From: Nitrospira sp.
GTDB lineage: Bacteria > Nitrospirota > Nitrospiria > Nitrospirales > Nitrospiraceae
DNA: 64,000 bases
Assembly (NCBI GenBank): GCA_018242725.1
Contig: JAFEBI010000021.1
Location: 62,001-126,000, forward strand
Direction of reading: 5' to 3'
In this document: positions 37,819 through 47,129 of the stretch, in pieces
How positions within the stretch are numbered: position 1 is the stretch's first letter
How the letters are laid out: each line of letters opens with the position of its first letter
Translations under genes and position numbers: made by a program
The notes under the pieces: generated by a model
Databases searched by the model: none
What the model saw: only the letters and a program-made list of their open reading frames with translations
What the model was told of the DNA's origin: nothing

Positions 37819-38431
37819 CCACACCTTTGTGCTCGAGGGATTCAAGAAGTTGTTGGAGCACCATTGCGACGTAGTAGGATCCGTGGAAGATGGTCGCGCC
37901 TTAATTGAAGCCACTATAAAGCTCCAGCCCGACCTCGTGGTCCTGGATATTTCGATGCCTCGACTGAACGGCATCGAAGCGGCAAAGAAGCTCAAGAAGC
38001 AAATCCCCGACGTGAAACTTATTTTCGTCACGATGCATGCCGACATGGCTTATGTCAACGCAGCATTCAGAGCCGGAGCGTCAGGTTATTTGCTGAAACG
38101 ATCGGCGGCCACTGAGTTGATGCAGGCGGTCCAGTCCGTGTTGAACGACAAATTTTATGTGACCCCGCTCATTACGAAAGAAGTCGTGACGTCCTTCCTT
38201 AAACCGGCACAACTTTCCCCTCCCACGATCGATGACTTGACGACGCGGCAGCATGAGATTCTGCAACTGGTTGCCGAGGGATTGTCCGCGAAGGAAATCG
38301 CCGACCAACTGAAGATTTCTCACCGTACCGTTGAGTTTCACAAGACGAAGATCATGGAACAGCTCAACGTCCACACAACGACGGACCTCGTCAAATACGC
38401 AACGGCGCACGGCTTAGTCACGGCATCGTGA
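37787..38431 (+). CDS. NarL/LuxR-family response regulator
   Basis: A 214-residue protein; the ATG at 37787 lies inside the end of the kinase gene (32-base overlap), implying coupled translation. The receiver (KKPRVLLADDHTFVLEGFKK, LVVLDISMPRLNG, GYLLKRSAATEL) is joined to a LuxR helix-turn-helix (TTRQHEILQLVAEGLSAKEI, ADQLKISHRTVEFHKTKIMEQL). It is the cognate regulator of the preceding kinase, and nxrA starts 296 bases downstream on the same strand. Direct control of nxrAB is a reasonable but untested inference. Confidence 0.94.
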   Translation: MKKPRVLLADDHTFVLEGFKKLLEHHCDVVGSVEDGRALIEATIKLQPDLVVLDISMPRLNGIEAAKKLKKQIPDVKLIFVTMHADMAYVNAAFRAGASGYLLKRSAATELMQAVQSVLNDKFYVTPLITKEVVTSFLKPAQLSPPTIDDLTTRQHEILQLVAEGLSAKEIADQLKISHRTVEFHKTKIMEQLNVHTTTDLVKYATAHGLVTAS

Positions 38432-38727
38432 TGCCAATGCCCGCGCTACGGTAGTTCTGCAGCTGAAACCACGTAGTTTCTTGCCGGACAGCTGGTAGTC
38501 TTTATCCCCCCTCCATCACTCGTACTCGACTAAACTGCATCGTGGTGAAAATTTCCCACATCAATTTTGCTCGTTTCAGGATGATGCTTGTTTCGAACTC
38601 CTGAGCGAAGTAGACGGATTGGGTAACAACTTTTGTTGATCAAACGTGGATTCCCGGAAACTTTGAACCAACGAAACACACAGATGCTCAGTTTTTCTCA
38701 TATCTACTAGAAAGGGAGGTAGACCAC
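38432..38727 (+). promoter_or_regulatory. Upstream regulatory region of nxrAB
   Basis: No gene fits in these 296 bases. A very strong ribosome site (AAAGGGAGGT) ends 8 bases before the nxrA ATG. The region contains CAACTTTTGTTG (4-bp arms) and a TGATCA palindrome close by as possible binding-site material, but I found no convincing -35/-10 or -24/-12 pair. Confidence 0.45.
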
Positions 38728-41700
38728 ATGAGGATCTCTCGTAGGCAATTCATGAAAGCTTCTGCCGGCACGATCGCTGCCATAGCCGTAGCGGACAAAG
38801 TTCTGGCATTGACGGCGCTCCAGCCGGTGATCGAGGTCGGCAACCCCTTGGGGGAGTACCCGGACCGATCATGGGAACGAGTCTATCACGACCAATACCG
38901 ATACGATTCGTCCTTCACATGGGTTTGTTCCCCCAACGACACGCACGCCTGCCGCATTCGCGCCTTCGTTCGCAACGGAGTAGTGATGAGGGTCGAGCAG
39001 AACTACGACCACCAAACGTATGAAGATTTGTATGGTAATCGTGGGACCTTCGCACACAATCCCCGCATGTGCCTCAAGGGCTTTACGTTTCATCGGCGCG
39101 TCTACGGGCCGTATCGATTGAAGGGGCCTTTGATCCGTAAGGGATGGAAGCAATGGATGGATGACGGGTCACCAGAATTAACCTCGGAAACTAAGCGCAA
39201 GTACAAGTTCGACAGCCGTTTTTTGGACGACATGCTCCGTGTCTCGTGGGATACGGCGTTTACTTATGCGGCGAAGGCCATGATCGTCATTGCTACACGA
39301 TACAGCGGTGAGGCGGGAGCGCGGCGCCTTCGCGAGCAAGGCTATGCTCCGGAGATGATCGAGATGATGAAGGGCGCGGGGGTACGGTGCTTCAAGCATC
39401 GAGCCGGCATGCCCATTCTGGGATTCATCGGCAAGCACTCCAATACGCGTTTCAACAACAGTGTCCTACCGGTGCTGGATGCTTGGATACGCAAGGTCAG
39501 TCCGGATCAGGCGCAAGGCGGTCGGTATTGGAACAATTACACCTGGCACGGGGATCAAGATCCCTCACAGCCATTTTGGAACGGCACTCAAAATTGCGAT
39601 GTTGATTTGAGCGATATGCGTTTCACGAAGTTCAATACAAGTTGGGGAAAGAATTTCGTCGAGAACAAAATGCCGGAAGCGCATTGGAAACTCGAATCGA
39701 TCGAGCGCGGGGCGCGCCTCGCGGTGATCACTCCTGAATACAATCCGACGGCTCAGCGAGCCGACTACTGGATTCCTCTCCGTCCGCAATCGGACGGGGC
39801 CTTGTTCCTCGGAGCCTGCAAGATCATTCTCGATGAAAATATGCAGGACATCGACTATATCAAGCAATTCACGGACATGCCTCTGTTGGTCCGCACGGAT
39901 ACCCTCCAGTATCTGGACCCCCGTGAAGTTGTCCCGAACTACAAGTTTCCGGACTTTTCACACAGCTATTCAGGCCGGATCCAAGCATTGAAACCGGAGT
40001 ATATCGAACGGCTAGGCGGTTTCATGGTGTGGGACATGAATAAGCAGCAGGCCGTCCCGCTCCATCGTGAACAGGTCGGCTGGCATTTCGATAAGAGCGG
40101 GATTAGCCCGGCTTTGACCGGTACCTATCGAGTCAAGCTGTTGAACGGACGCGAAGTCGACGTCCAGCCAATTTACCAGATGTATCTGATCCACTTCCAA
40201 GACTATGATCTCGATACCACGCATCAGATTACCCGCTCTCCCAAAGATCTCCTGGTCCGCTGGGCGCGCGACTCGGGGACGATCAAACCGGCCGCAATCC
40301 ACAATGGTGAGGGGGTCTGCCACTATTTCCATATGACATCGAATGGACGGGCGGCCGCCCTGGTCCTGACCTTAACCGGCAACATCGGCAAGTTCGGCAC
40401 CGGCTGCCATACCTGGTCCGGCAATTACAAAGTGGGAATTTGGAGTGCGACGCCCTGGTCGGGTACCGGTAGCGGCGTGCACTTATCGGAAGATCCTTGG
40501 CAGATCAATCTGGATCCAAATGCTCACGGAAAAGAAATTAAGTATAAAAGCTACTACTATGGCGAAGAGCCAGGGTATTGGAATCACGGGGATACGGCCT
40601 TAATCGTCAATACGCCGAAGTATGGCCGCAAGGTGTTTACGGGGAAGACCCATATGCCGACCCCCAGCAAGCTGCGGTGGGTCGTGAACGTCAACATCCT
40701 GAACAACGCCAAGCACCATTACGATATGGTGCGGAACGTCGACCCTAACATCGAATGTCTGATCACGCAGGATATCGAGATGACGTCCGACGTCAATCAT
40801 GCTGATATTGCCTTTGCCTGCAACTCTTGGATGGAATTTACCTATCCGGAAATGACAGCTACCGTGTCCAATCCTTGGTTACAGATCTGGAAGGGTGGGA
40901 TCAGGCCGCTGTACGACACGCGGAACGATGCAGATACGTTTGCAGGGGTAGCGGCGAGACTCGCCGAGATGACAGGTGAGAAACGGATGCGAGATGTCTT
41001 TCACTTCGTCTATGAGAATCGCGTGGATGTCTACGCGCAACGCCTCCTTGATGCGTCCAGCACTTTTTATGGGTATAGCGCCGATGTGATCTTGAAGTCG
41101 GAAAAGGGATGGATGGTCATGGTGCGGACCTACCCGCGGCACCCACTCTGGGAAGAGACCAACGAGTCGAAGCCGATGTGGACCAGATCGGGGCGCATCG
41201 AGAGCTACCGTATCGAACCGGAAGCGATCGAATACGGCGAGAATTTCATTTCTCATCGTGAGGGGCCGGAGGCCACGCCGTATCTGCCGAACGCCATCTT
41301 CACGACAAATCCGTATATTCGCCCGGACGACTATGGTATTCCCATCACGGCTCAGCACCACGACGACAAAACAATCAGGAACATTAAGCTCTCATGGTCA
41401 GAAATCAAGAAACACACCAATCCCTTGTGGGAAAAGGGCTATCAGTTCTACTGCGTGACGCCCAAGACGCGTCACCGGGTGCATAGCCAATGGTCGGTGA
41501 ACGACTGGGTGCAGATTTACGAGTCGAACTTCGGAGACCCCTACCGCATGGATAAACGGACGCCCGGGGTCGGCGAACACCAGATCCATATTAATCCCCA
41601 GGCGGCGAAAGACCGGGGGATCAACGATGGGGACTATGTGTACATTGATGGGAATCCAGTGGATCGTCCCTATCGAGGCTGGAAACCGAGCGATCCGTAC

Positions 41701-42165
41701 TACAAGGTCGCGCGGCTCATGCTTCGGGCGAAGTACAACCCGGCCTATCCGTACCACGTGACCATGGCCAAACACGCTTCCTTTGTGTCGACGCCCAAGT
41801 CCGTGAAGGGGCATGAAACCCGACCGGATGGACGGGCCATTGCGATCGATACCGGGTATCAGTCGAACTTCCGGTATGGGGCCCAGCAGTCATTTACGCG
41901 AAGCTGGCTCATGCCGATGCACCAGACCGACTCGCTGCCCGGTAAATCTGCAAACGGGCTGAAGTTTAAGTGGGGATTCGAAATCGACCACCACGCGGTC
42001 AACACGGTGCCGAAGGAATGTCTCATCCGCATTACGAAGGCGGAGGACGGCGGGATCGGAGCCCGGGGCCCCTGGGAACCGGTGCGGACCGGGTTTACGC
42101 CGGGTCAAGAGAACGAGTTCATGATTAAGTGGCTGAAAGGTGAACACATCAAGATTAAGGTCTAA
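38728..42165 (+). CDS. nxrA: Nitrite oxidoreductase alpha subunit, molybdopterin catalytic subunit
   Basis: A 1145-residue protein matching Nitrospira-type NxrA in length and motifs. It begins with a Tat signal (SRRQFMKAS), so the enzyme faces the periplasm. The FS0 [4Fe-4S] site is read as C67-x3-D71-x3-C75 (WVCSPNDTHAC) with C115 (MCLKG), the Asp/Cys form known from periplasmic NXR and archaeal-type Nar. D296 in LSDMR aligns with the molybdenum-ligand aspartate of NarG (SADWYNS). It oxidises nitrite to nitrate, taking oxygen from water, at the Mo-bisMGD centre. nxrB follows after 89 bases. The C-terminal MopB domain is complete. Confidence 0.97.
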   Translation: MRISRRQFMKASAGTIAAIAVADKVLALTALQPVIEVGNPLGEYPDRSWERVYHDQYRYDSSFTWVCSPNDTHACRIRAFVRNGVVMRVEQNYDHQTYEDLYGNRGTFAHNPRMCLKGFTFHRRVYGPYRLKGPLIRKGWKQWMDDGSPELTSETKRKYKFDSRFLDDMLRVSWDTAFTYAAKAMIVIATRYSGEAGARRLREQGYAPEMIEMMKGAGVRCFKHRAGMPILGFIGKHSNTRFNNSVLPVLDAWIRKVSPDQAQGGRYWNNYTWHGDQDPSQPFWNGTQNCDVDLSDMRFTKFNTSWGKNFVENKMPEAHWKLESIERGARLAVITPEYNPTAQRADYWIPLRPQSDGALFLGACKIILDENMQDIDYIKQFTDMPLLVRTDTLQYLDPREVVPNYKFPDFSHSYSGRIQALKPEYIERLGGFMVWDMNKQQAVPLHREQVGWHFDKSGISPALTGTYRVKLLNGREVDVQPIYQMYLIHFQDYDLDTTHQITRSPKDLLVRWARDSGTIKPAAIHNGEGVCHYFHMTSNGRAAALVLTLTGNIGKFGTGCHTWSGNYKVGIWSATPWSGTGSGVHLSEDPWQINLDPNAHGKEIKYKSYYYGEEPGYWNHGDTALIVNTPKYGRKVFTGKTHMPTPSKLRWVVNVNILNNAKHHYDMVRNVDPNIECLITQDIEMTSDVNHADIAFACNSWMEFTYPEMTATVSNPWLQIWKGGIRPLYDTRNDADTFAGVAARLAEMTGEKRMRDVFHFVYENRVDVYAQRLLDASSTFYGYSADVILKSEKGWMVMVRTYPRHPLWEETNESKPMWTRSGRIESYRIEPEAIEYGENFISHREGPEATPYLPNAIFTTNPYIRPDDYGIPITAQHHDDKTIRNIKLSWSEIKKHTNPLWEKGYQFYCVTPKTRHRVHSQWSVNDWVQIYESNFGDPYRMDKRTPGVGEHQIHINPQAAKDRGINDGDYVYIDGNPVDRPYRGWKPSDPYYKVARLMLRAKYNPAYPYHVTMAKHASFVSTPKSVKGHETRPDGRAIAIDTGYQSNFRYGAQQSFTRSWLMPMHQTDSLPGKSANGLKFKWGFEIDHHAVNTVPKECLIRITKAEDGGIGARGPWEPVRTGFTPGQENEFMIKWLKGEHIKIKV

Positions 42166-42254
42166 CTGCTCTTGGCAGGACGGGCGGCCCGTGCCCAGGC
42201 GGGGCGGGCTGCCGCCGTTGGACCAGAGCCTACTGATGAATTACGGAGGAGACT

Positions 42255-43544
42255 ATGCCTGAAGTATATAACTGGCAGCTGGGACGAAAGATGTTGTATC
42301 CCTACGAAGAGCGGCATCCCAAGTGGCAGTTTGCCTTTGTCTTCAATATCAATCGCTGCTTAGCGTGCCAAACCTGTAGCATGGCCGATAAGTCGACCTG
42401 GCTCTTCTCCAAGGGGCAGGAATACATGTGGTGGAACAACGTGGAGACCAAACCCTATGGAGGGTATCCGCAGTTCTACGATGTCAAGATCACCCAACTG
42501 ATTGAACAGGTCAATCCCGGCGGACAAGTCTGGAACGTCCGCGTGGGGCGCAAACACCATGCGCCGTATGGGGTCTTTGAAGGGATGACCATTTTCGATG
42601 CTGGGGCCAAGGTGGGGCAGGCGGCGATCGGGTACATTCCGACCGACCAAGAATGGCGGTTTGTGAATATCTATGAGGATACCGCGACCTCGATGCGCGC
42701 GCTGGTGGAAGGGATCGATAAGACCGGGTTCTCACGGGACGAGCCCTGGAAAATGACCGGCAGCAGTCTGCCGGAGCATGAAACGTTCTTCTTTTATCTG
42801 CAGCGGATCTGTAACCACTGTACCTATCCGGGCTGTTTAGCGGCCTGCCCGCGGAAGGCGATTTACAAGCGCCCGGAGGATGGCATTGTGCTGATCGACC
42901 AGAACCGATGCCGTGGGTACAAGAAGTGTGTGGAGCAATGTCCCTATAAGAAGCCGATGTATCGCGGCACGACGCGGGTCAGTGAAAAGTGTATCGCCTG
43001 CTATCCCCGTATCGAGGGAAAAGATCCGTTGACCGGTGGGGAGCCGATGGAAACCCGCTGTATGGCGGCCTGCGTCGGCAAGATCCGGATGCAGAGCTTG
43101 GTGCGGGTTGGGGAGGATGGGTTGTGGGCGGAGGATCGGTGGCACCCGCTGTACTACGCGATTCGTGTGGAGCAGGTGGCCTTGCCGCTGTACCCGCAGT
43201 GGGGGACGGAGCCCAACGGCTATTACATTCCGCCGCGGCATTCCCCGCGCGGCTATGCCCGCCAGATGTTTGGTCCGGGCGTGGACAATGCGATTGAAAA
43301 GTACCTGGTCCCCAGCCGGGAGCTGTTAGCGGTGCTCCAGCTCTGGCGGGCCAGCCAACAGATCGTCTTCCGGTACGATGTGATTCCGGGGCCGAAAGTG
43401 TTCGAGACGCAGATTCACGGCAAGCGCTTTGAGATGTACAACGACACCGTCTTGGGCTTCAACAAGTCGGGGAAAGAAGTGGCGCGCATTCAGGTGGAAG
43501 AGCCGATCTACATCCGCCCTGCCGAACGGGTGACCTGGTTGTAA
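42255..43544 (+). CDS. nxrB: Nitrite oxidoreductase beta subunit, iron-sulfur electron-transfer subunit
   Basis: A 429-residue protein with a GGAGG ribosome site. Four cysteine groups are visible: NRCLACQTCSMADKSTW near the N-terminus, CNHCTYPGCLAACPRKAI, NRCRGYKKCVEQCPYKK and CIACYPRIEG with ETRCMAACVGKIR. In the third group a tyrosine takes the place of one cysteine, as tryptophan does in NarH, marking the [3Fe-4S] cluster; the others should bind three [4Fe-4S]. It passes electrons from NxrA towards a heme subunit. It has no signal peptide, so export with NxrA through Tat is expected. No nxrC lies next to it. Confidence 0.97.
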   Translation: MPEVYNWQLGRKMLYPYEERHPKWQFAFVFNINRCLACQTCSMADKSTWLFSKGQEYMWWNNVETKPYGGYPQFYDVKITQLIEQVNPGGQVWNVRVGRKHHAPYGVFEGMTIFDAGAKVGQAAIGYIPTDQEWRFVNIYEDTATSMRALVEGIDKTGFSRDEPWKMTGSSLPEHETFFFYLQRICNHCTYPGCLAACPRKAIYKRPEDGIVLIDQNRCRGYKKCVEQCPYKKPMYRGTTRVSEKCIACYPRIEGKDPLTGGEPMETRCMAACVGKIRMQSLVRVGEDGLWAEDRWHPLYYAIRVEQVALPLYPQWGTEPNGYYIPPRHSPRGYARQMFGPGVDNAIEKYLVPSRELLAVLQLWRASQQIVFRYDVIPGPKVFETQIHGKRFEMYNDTVLGFNKSGKEVARIQVEEPIYIRPAERVTWL

Positions 43545-43553
43545 GGTTCGGTG

Positions 43554-43596
43554 ATGGTCAAGGGCGGACGATCTCCGTCCTTGACCATTTTGATTT
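43554..43596 (+). terminator. Strong intrinsic terminator after nxrB
   Basis: A 15-bp stem (one G-U pair) from ATGGTCAAGGGCGGA and TCCGTCCTTGACCAT with a 5-base loop CGATC, followed by TTTGATTT. It begins 9 bases after the nxrB stop and closes the nxrAB transcript. Confidence 0.9.
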
Positions 43597-43707
43597 ACGA
43601 AATGGGAGTCCAGACGAAGGCTGAAGAAACAACTACCTTTGTTCGACGCGGGGAGGCTATCGGTGATTCGCTCGTATCGTTGAGTGCCTCGTGAAAGGAA
43701 GGTGACT

Positions 43708-43890
43708 ATGGGATGTCACCGATGCGGTGGGCTCATGGTCTTTGCACAACTGCGTGACATTCAGTTCGGTTCCAGCGGGTATGAGTCGGTTGGCAGGCGC
43801 TGTATCAATTGTGGCGCTATCGTAGATTCACTCATTGCTGTACACCAGCGACATGATCCTGTGATCGCGAGCCAGTCACAAGAGCATTAA
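43708..43890 (+). CDS. Small zinc-ribbon-like protein, 60 residues
   Basis: The ATG at 43708 follows AAAGGAAGGTG. Two cysteine pairs, GCHRCGG at the N-terminus and RRCINCGAIVDS in the middle, form a typical C4 zinc ribbon. Such small proteins bind nucleic acid or act as metal-binding modules. It follows the nxrAB terminator and probably has its own promoter. No precise family is recognised. Confidence 0.65.
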   Translation: MGCHRCGGLMVFAQLRDIQFGSSGYESVGRRCINCGAIVDSLIAVHQRHDPVIASQSQEH

Positions 43891-43917
43891 CATCCTGAAC
43901 AAGGTAGGTGTACCCAG

Positions 43918-44109
43918 ATGGCATCAATTGAATACGGGCTGCCGAAAGGCGTCTGTATTCGGCTCGATCTCGACCTCTGGTCATCAATCACATCTGCAGA
44001 CGCTGCAACAGAAGGTAGAGAGAGACAGCAGACTGAGCATAACGTGGAATTTGCAATGGTATACTGGCATATCACCGATCTCTCGGAGAGTTTAAACCCC
44101 ATGAGATGA
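43918..44109 (+). CDS. Possible small hypothetical protein, 63 residues
   Basis: The frame starts at an ATG 9 bases after AAGGTAGGTG and 27 bases past the zinc-ribbon gene, so it could be co-transcribed. The sequence (SIEYGLPKGVCIRLDLDLW) is soluble and unremarkable. No family is recognised. Confidence 0.35.
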   Translation: MASIEYGLPKGVCIRLDLDLWSSITSADAATEGRERQQTEHNVEFAMVYWHITDLSESLNPMR

Positions 44110-44618
44110 TCGGAGTACGAACGGAATAGTAAGCGGACAGCTACAAAGCACTGGTCAAACTGGTACCTGCCTCAGTCACACCAGAATCCCTACAGTGTAT
44201 TGCTAGCGCCATGGTTTATCGCCGTGCCATGATGGCATCCCATGTCAATGTGACATGCCGATTCCCCACTCCTTCGAGTCCTTCACTTCAGGTCAAGTCA
44301 TTGACAAATTCAACAGGTAAACAGGCAGTTTAAAAGGCTTCAGCGGATTCTTCTTTCTGGCATCGCATTTGCTAATGATTATGGCGGTCAGTCCTAAACT
44401 TGATGGGATTCTCATGCGATAGGAAGAGAGATGTGCGAAGAAGCTTGCGAACAAAATCTATTCATCAAAATGTAATAAATGCAGGAATGTTTGTGCTGGG
44501 TTTTTAGTGAGGACCAGATCGAGAATACGACCTGAGGAAAAGCTGATCAATTCGAGGCGTCTACCAGGGGTTGGTTAGATTTCTAGTGATAGCTGAGGTG
44601 GGTTGTTGAAAACGAGAA
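44110..44618. other. Intergenic region
   Basis: No supported gene, hairpin terminator or repeat was seen in this 0.5-kb AT-rich gap. Confidence 0.5.
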
Positions 44619-44888
44619 ATGACCAGACCTCTTCCTCATCACCGGAAGATTGTCACTTGCTACCGACATGAGCCAGGAAAGCTTGGAAAAGTTGCTGAGC
44701 AGATGTCGGGGAGAATGACGCTGTACGAACGGCATTTCAGTCCGCTCTCGACTTGGATGACGGGTACACGTCTGTTCCCTCAGTACTCTCAAGACGAGGC
44801 ACGTGAGTATGAGCGGAAAGAGCTAGAACGACTGGAATATCTCTACGAGTCGCGGCCGACCAGTGAGGCCGGATTGAGGTTTTGGTAG
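44619..44888 (+). CDS. Possible small hypothetical protein, 89 residues
   Basis: The frame encodes a charged protein ending in a strongly helical segment (SQDEAREYERKELERLEYLY). It lies 42 bases before the SPFH lipoprotein gene and could be its leader gene. The first ATG has no good ribosome site; a start near 44703 (MSGRMTLYERHF) is possible. No family is recognised. Confidence 0.4.
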   Translation: MTRPLPHHRKIVTCYRHEPGKLGKVAEQMSGRMTLYERHFSPLSTWMTGTRLFPQYSQDEAREYERKELERLEYLYESRPTSEAGLRFW

Positions 44889-44930
44889 GCAGCCTGGCAG
44901 GCCGAATTCCGTAAGAGAATGGAGGAAATC

Positions 44931-45830
44931 ATGCGTTTCCTTATAAAGGCTATTCTGCTGATCCTGATAGCACTCTCGCTACAAGCCTGCGGGGCCACTG
45001 TTCAACCCGGTCAACGGGGACTTCGCTGGTATCCCTTAACGGAAGGTCTGACCACTGAACCGCTCAAGAGCGGGTTCTATTGGCAAGCCCCATGGAATCA
45101 AATCTATCTGTATGACGTACAGTGGCGTAGTTACACCGAAACCGTCGATGCTCTGAGCTCAGACGACCTGCTGGTCATTCTCAAGGCCGCTATTATTATG
45201 AGGCCAACCCCGGAAGAGGTATATTTCCTTGCCCAAGAGATCGGGTCGGATTTTTATCCTCGCGTCGTCAAGCCTGAATTGCTGGCAGCGGTCCGAAGCG
45301 TCGTTTCCAATTATCCCATGGTCAACGTACCGGAGCAGAGTTCAGAGATTGCCAGCAAGGTGCAGGCAGTGGTGGTGGAGAAACTCAAAGGTCGTCACCT
45401 GGAAGTAGCGAGCGTCGCCATGGCAGATATCGAGTTAGCCAAGGTCGTACTGGATGCCGTCGAACGAAAGCAGGCGAAAGAACAGGAAAAGGAGCAGAAG
45501 GAGTTCGAGCTCACTATCGCCGAAAAAGACGCGGAGATCGCGAGACGTCGAGCGAAAGGGGAAGGTGATTCGATCCGTATTCGGTCTGAGGGTGAAGCCG
45601 AAGGACTGAAAACTCGGGCGGCCGGCCAGGCCAGAGCCCAAGAAACCATTGCCAAGACGCTGACGCCGGCATATCTCCTTTTCAAGCTATACGACAGCTC
45701 CAACTCCAAGTTCGTGCTACTACCGGACAAGCTCAATGTACCGATTTTGCTCAATCCCGGTACCGATCGTTCCCCGGCTGCGTTGCATGAAGAATTTCAG
45801 GGTGGGAGCAATATGCGGCTAGGACAGTAG
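44931..45830 (+). CDS. SPFH/Band 7 (prohibitin-like) lipoprotein
   Basis: A 299-residue protein; the ATG at 44931 lies 6 bases after GGAGG. A lipobox (LSLQAC) after a short hydrophobic segment anchors it. The SPFH domain (PGQRGLRWYPLTEGL to DIELAKVVLDAVERKQ) leads into a long charged coiled coil (KQAKEQEKEQKEFELTIAEK onward) with the alanine/glycine-rich GEAEGLKTRAAGQARAQE typical of stomatin-like proteins. Such proteins assemble into membrane ring scaffolds and modulate proteases or transporters. A lipid anchor in place of a membrane helix is less usual. The partner is unknown. Confidence 0.88.
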   Translation: MRFLIKAILLILIALSLQACGATVQPGQRGLRWYPLTEGLTTEPLKSGFYWQAPWNQIYLYDVQWRSYTETVDALSSDDLLVILKAAIIMRPTPEEVYFLAQEIGSDFYPRVVKPELLAAVRSVVSNYPMVNVPEQSSEIASKVQAVVVEKLKGRHLEVASVAMADIELAKVVLDAVERKQAKEQEKEQKEFELTIAEKDAEIARRRAKGEGDSIRIRSEGEAEGLKTRAAGQARAQETIAKTLTPAYLLFKLYDSSNSKFVLLPDKLNVPILLNPGTDRSPAALHEEFQGGSNMRLGQ

Positions 45831-46147
45831 TGAATCTCAATCGTCAGAATAATGGGAATGAGTCCGCTCTAGGTGGATTCCTCACCGACGAGGAAAAATA
45901 TGAGGTGTGGACGTATGGGGACTTCTGGTTGCCAAGCCGAACTCCGATGCAACGAGATCGGTTATTAACGAGCGCATAACTCAAGACGGTGATGGCGTTT
46001 GGTCTAAGGCCATCTGTTCAGGCTCCGCTACTGCGTATTCCTGTGACCATTTCCATTTAACTTCGGTAGGTACTCCCGTGAACATCTGTTATGGAATTCT
46101 TCACGCGTGCGATACCGGAGCCTTCTTCTGCACGGGTTGACTACAGA

Positions 46148-46732
46148 ATGAGATTTACCATACGTACCATGGGTATGTTGACGATGTATCTATGGCTGGC
46201 GGCCTGCACGACTACTCCGCTATTTCCCCCAGAGATCACGAACGACATCGAAAACGATACCTTTGGCTTCAAGGCTTGGAAGGAACAAGCATCGTATCCG
46301 TCCGACAATATTCTCTCTCAGAAAGTGGAATTGGAAGGGCACATTCTGAAAGTGATTCCGACGCGAGCTGGGTTCGTCATTCTTGCAGACGGGCGTCCTG
46401 TCCATGAACAACTGTCGTATGATTCAAAAGACGGAGAAGAGGAAGACCCATTCAGATTCGCGATCATCTTCAATGGAACACTTGACGCTGATATGTTGCA
46501 GGCCGGGAATAGTCTCGTTGTAGTGGGTGCAACGGACAAAGCGAGCCCGGAAGTGGTCGGCTGGATGCAGAAAGTTCTGCCACATCTCCGTGCACAATGC
46601 CTTCACATTTGGAAAGACGATGAAAACGAAATCGGTCGATTTCGCTTCGGAAAGGTGAAGAGATACCCACAAGAGGAACGAACCTTTTGCCTCGAATCAA
46701 GCATAGGGAAGCCGACCACCGAAGACCAATAA
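46148..46732 (+). CDS. Slp-family outer-membrane lipoprotein
   Basis: A 194-residue protein from the ATG at 46148. The signal [20 protein letters not shown] ends in the lipobox cysteine, followed by [10 protein letters not shown]. The mature protein resembles Slp/YeaY lipoproteins: [20 protein letters not shown], an acidic insert ([13 protein letters not shown]), then [17 protein letters not shown] and a region ending in [10 protein letters not shown]. Slp proteins are starvation- or stress-induced outer-membrane lipoproteins of unknown mechanism. It follows the SPFH gene with a 317-base gap that holds no clear gene. Confidence 0.75.
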   Translation: MRFTIRTMGMLTMYLWLAACTTTPLFPPEITNDIENDTFGFKAWKEQASYPSDNILSQKVELEGHILKVIPTRAGFVILADGRPVHEQLSYDSKDGEEEDPFRFAIIFNGTLDADMLQAGNSLVVVGATDKASPEVVGWMQKVLPHLRAQCLHIWKDDENEIGRFRFGKVKRYPQEERTFCLESSIGKPTTEDQ

Positions 46733-46793
46733 GGAGTTGGTCGGTTCGTAGCGAAGCAAGGTGGTCGAGATACACGCGATCAATGATAAATCA

Positions 46794-47031
46794 TGGCCAA
46801 TCTACGGTACGATTTTTCTCTGCTCTGTATCGGAGCGGCCCGGTAGGTCAGCGGGCTGCCATCCAAGCCGCAACACTCGGGAAGCGAGTCGGGCTCGTCG
46901 AGCACCGAAGAATCATGGGCGGGGTCTTCGTAGAGACCGGTACGATTCCCAGCAAAACATTCCGCAAGCATGTCATACGGTACGGGAGACAAATCGATCA
47001 CGATGGGTTATTATTCTCAGAATACGAGTGA
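46794..47031 (+). pseudogene. Frameshifted, truncated pyridine nucleotide transhydrogenase fragment (sthA-like)
   Basis: An ATG at 46794 gives [14 protein letters not shown], then the frame ends in TAG. One base earlier in register the flavin-binding sequence continues as [29 protein letters not shown] and [14 protein letters not shown] single missing base in what should be the AGC serine codon of IGSGP (near 46837) explains the break. The continuing frame then stops after about 65 residues, so most of the usual 460-residue flavoprotein is gone. The motif spacing fits SthA/lipoamide dehydrogenase-type FAD domains. Confidence 0.8.
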
Positions 47032-47129
47032 AACTGAAGAGAACCAGATTGATTCCATTCCCTTCCCTACTTTAAGTCCATCCTAGGGACGTCGAGATTT
47101 CTCTGGAGCGAGAGCATCCTCGGCGAAGA

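Noticed and set aside
45907-46140. 77-residue plus-strand frame between the SPFH and Slp genes
   Set aside because: GTG start without ribosome site, Cys/Ser/Thr-rich sequence with no recognisable motif; not enough support.
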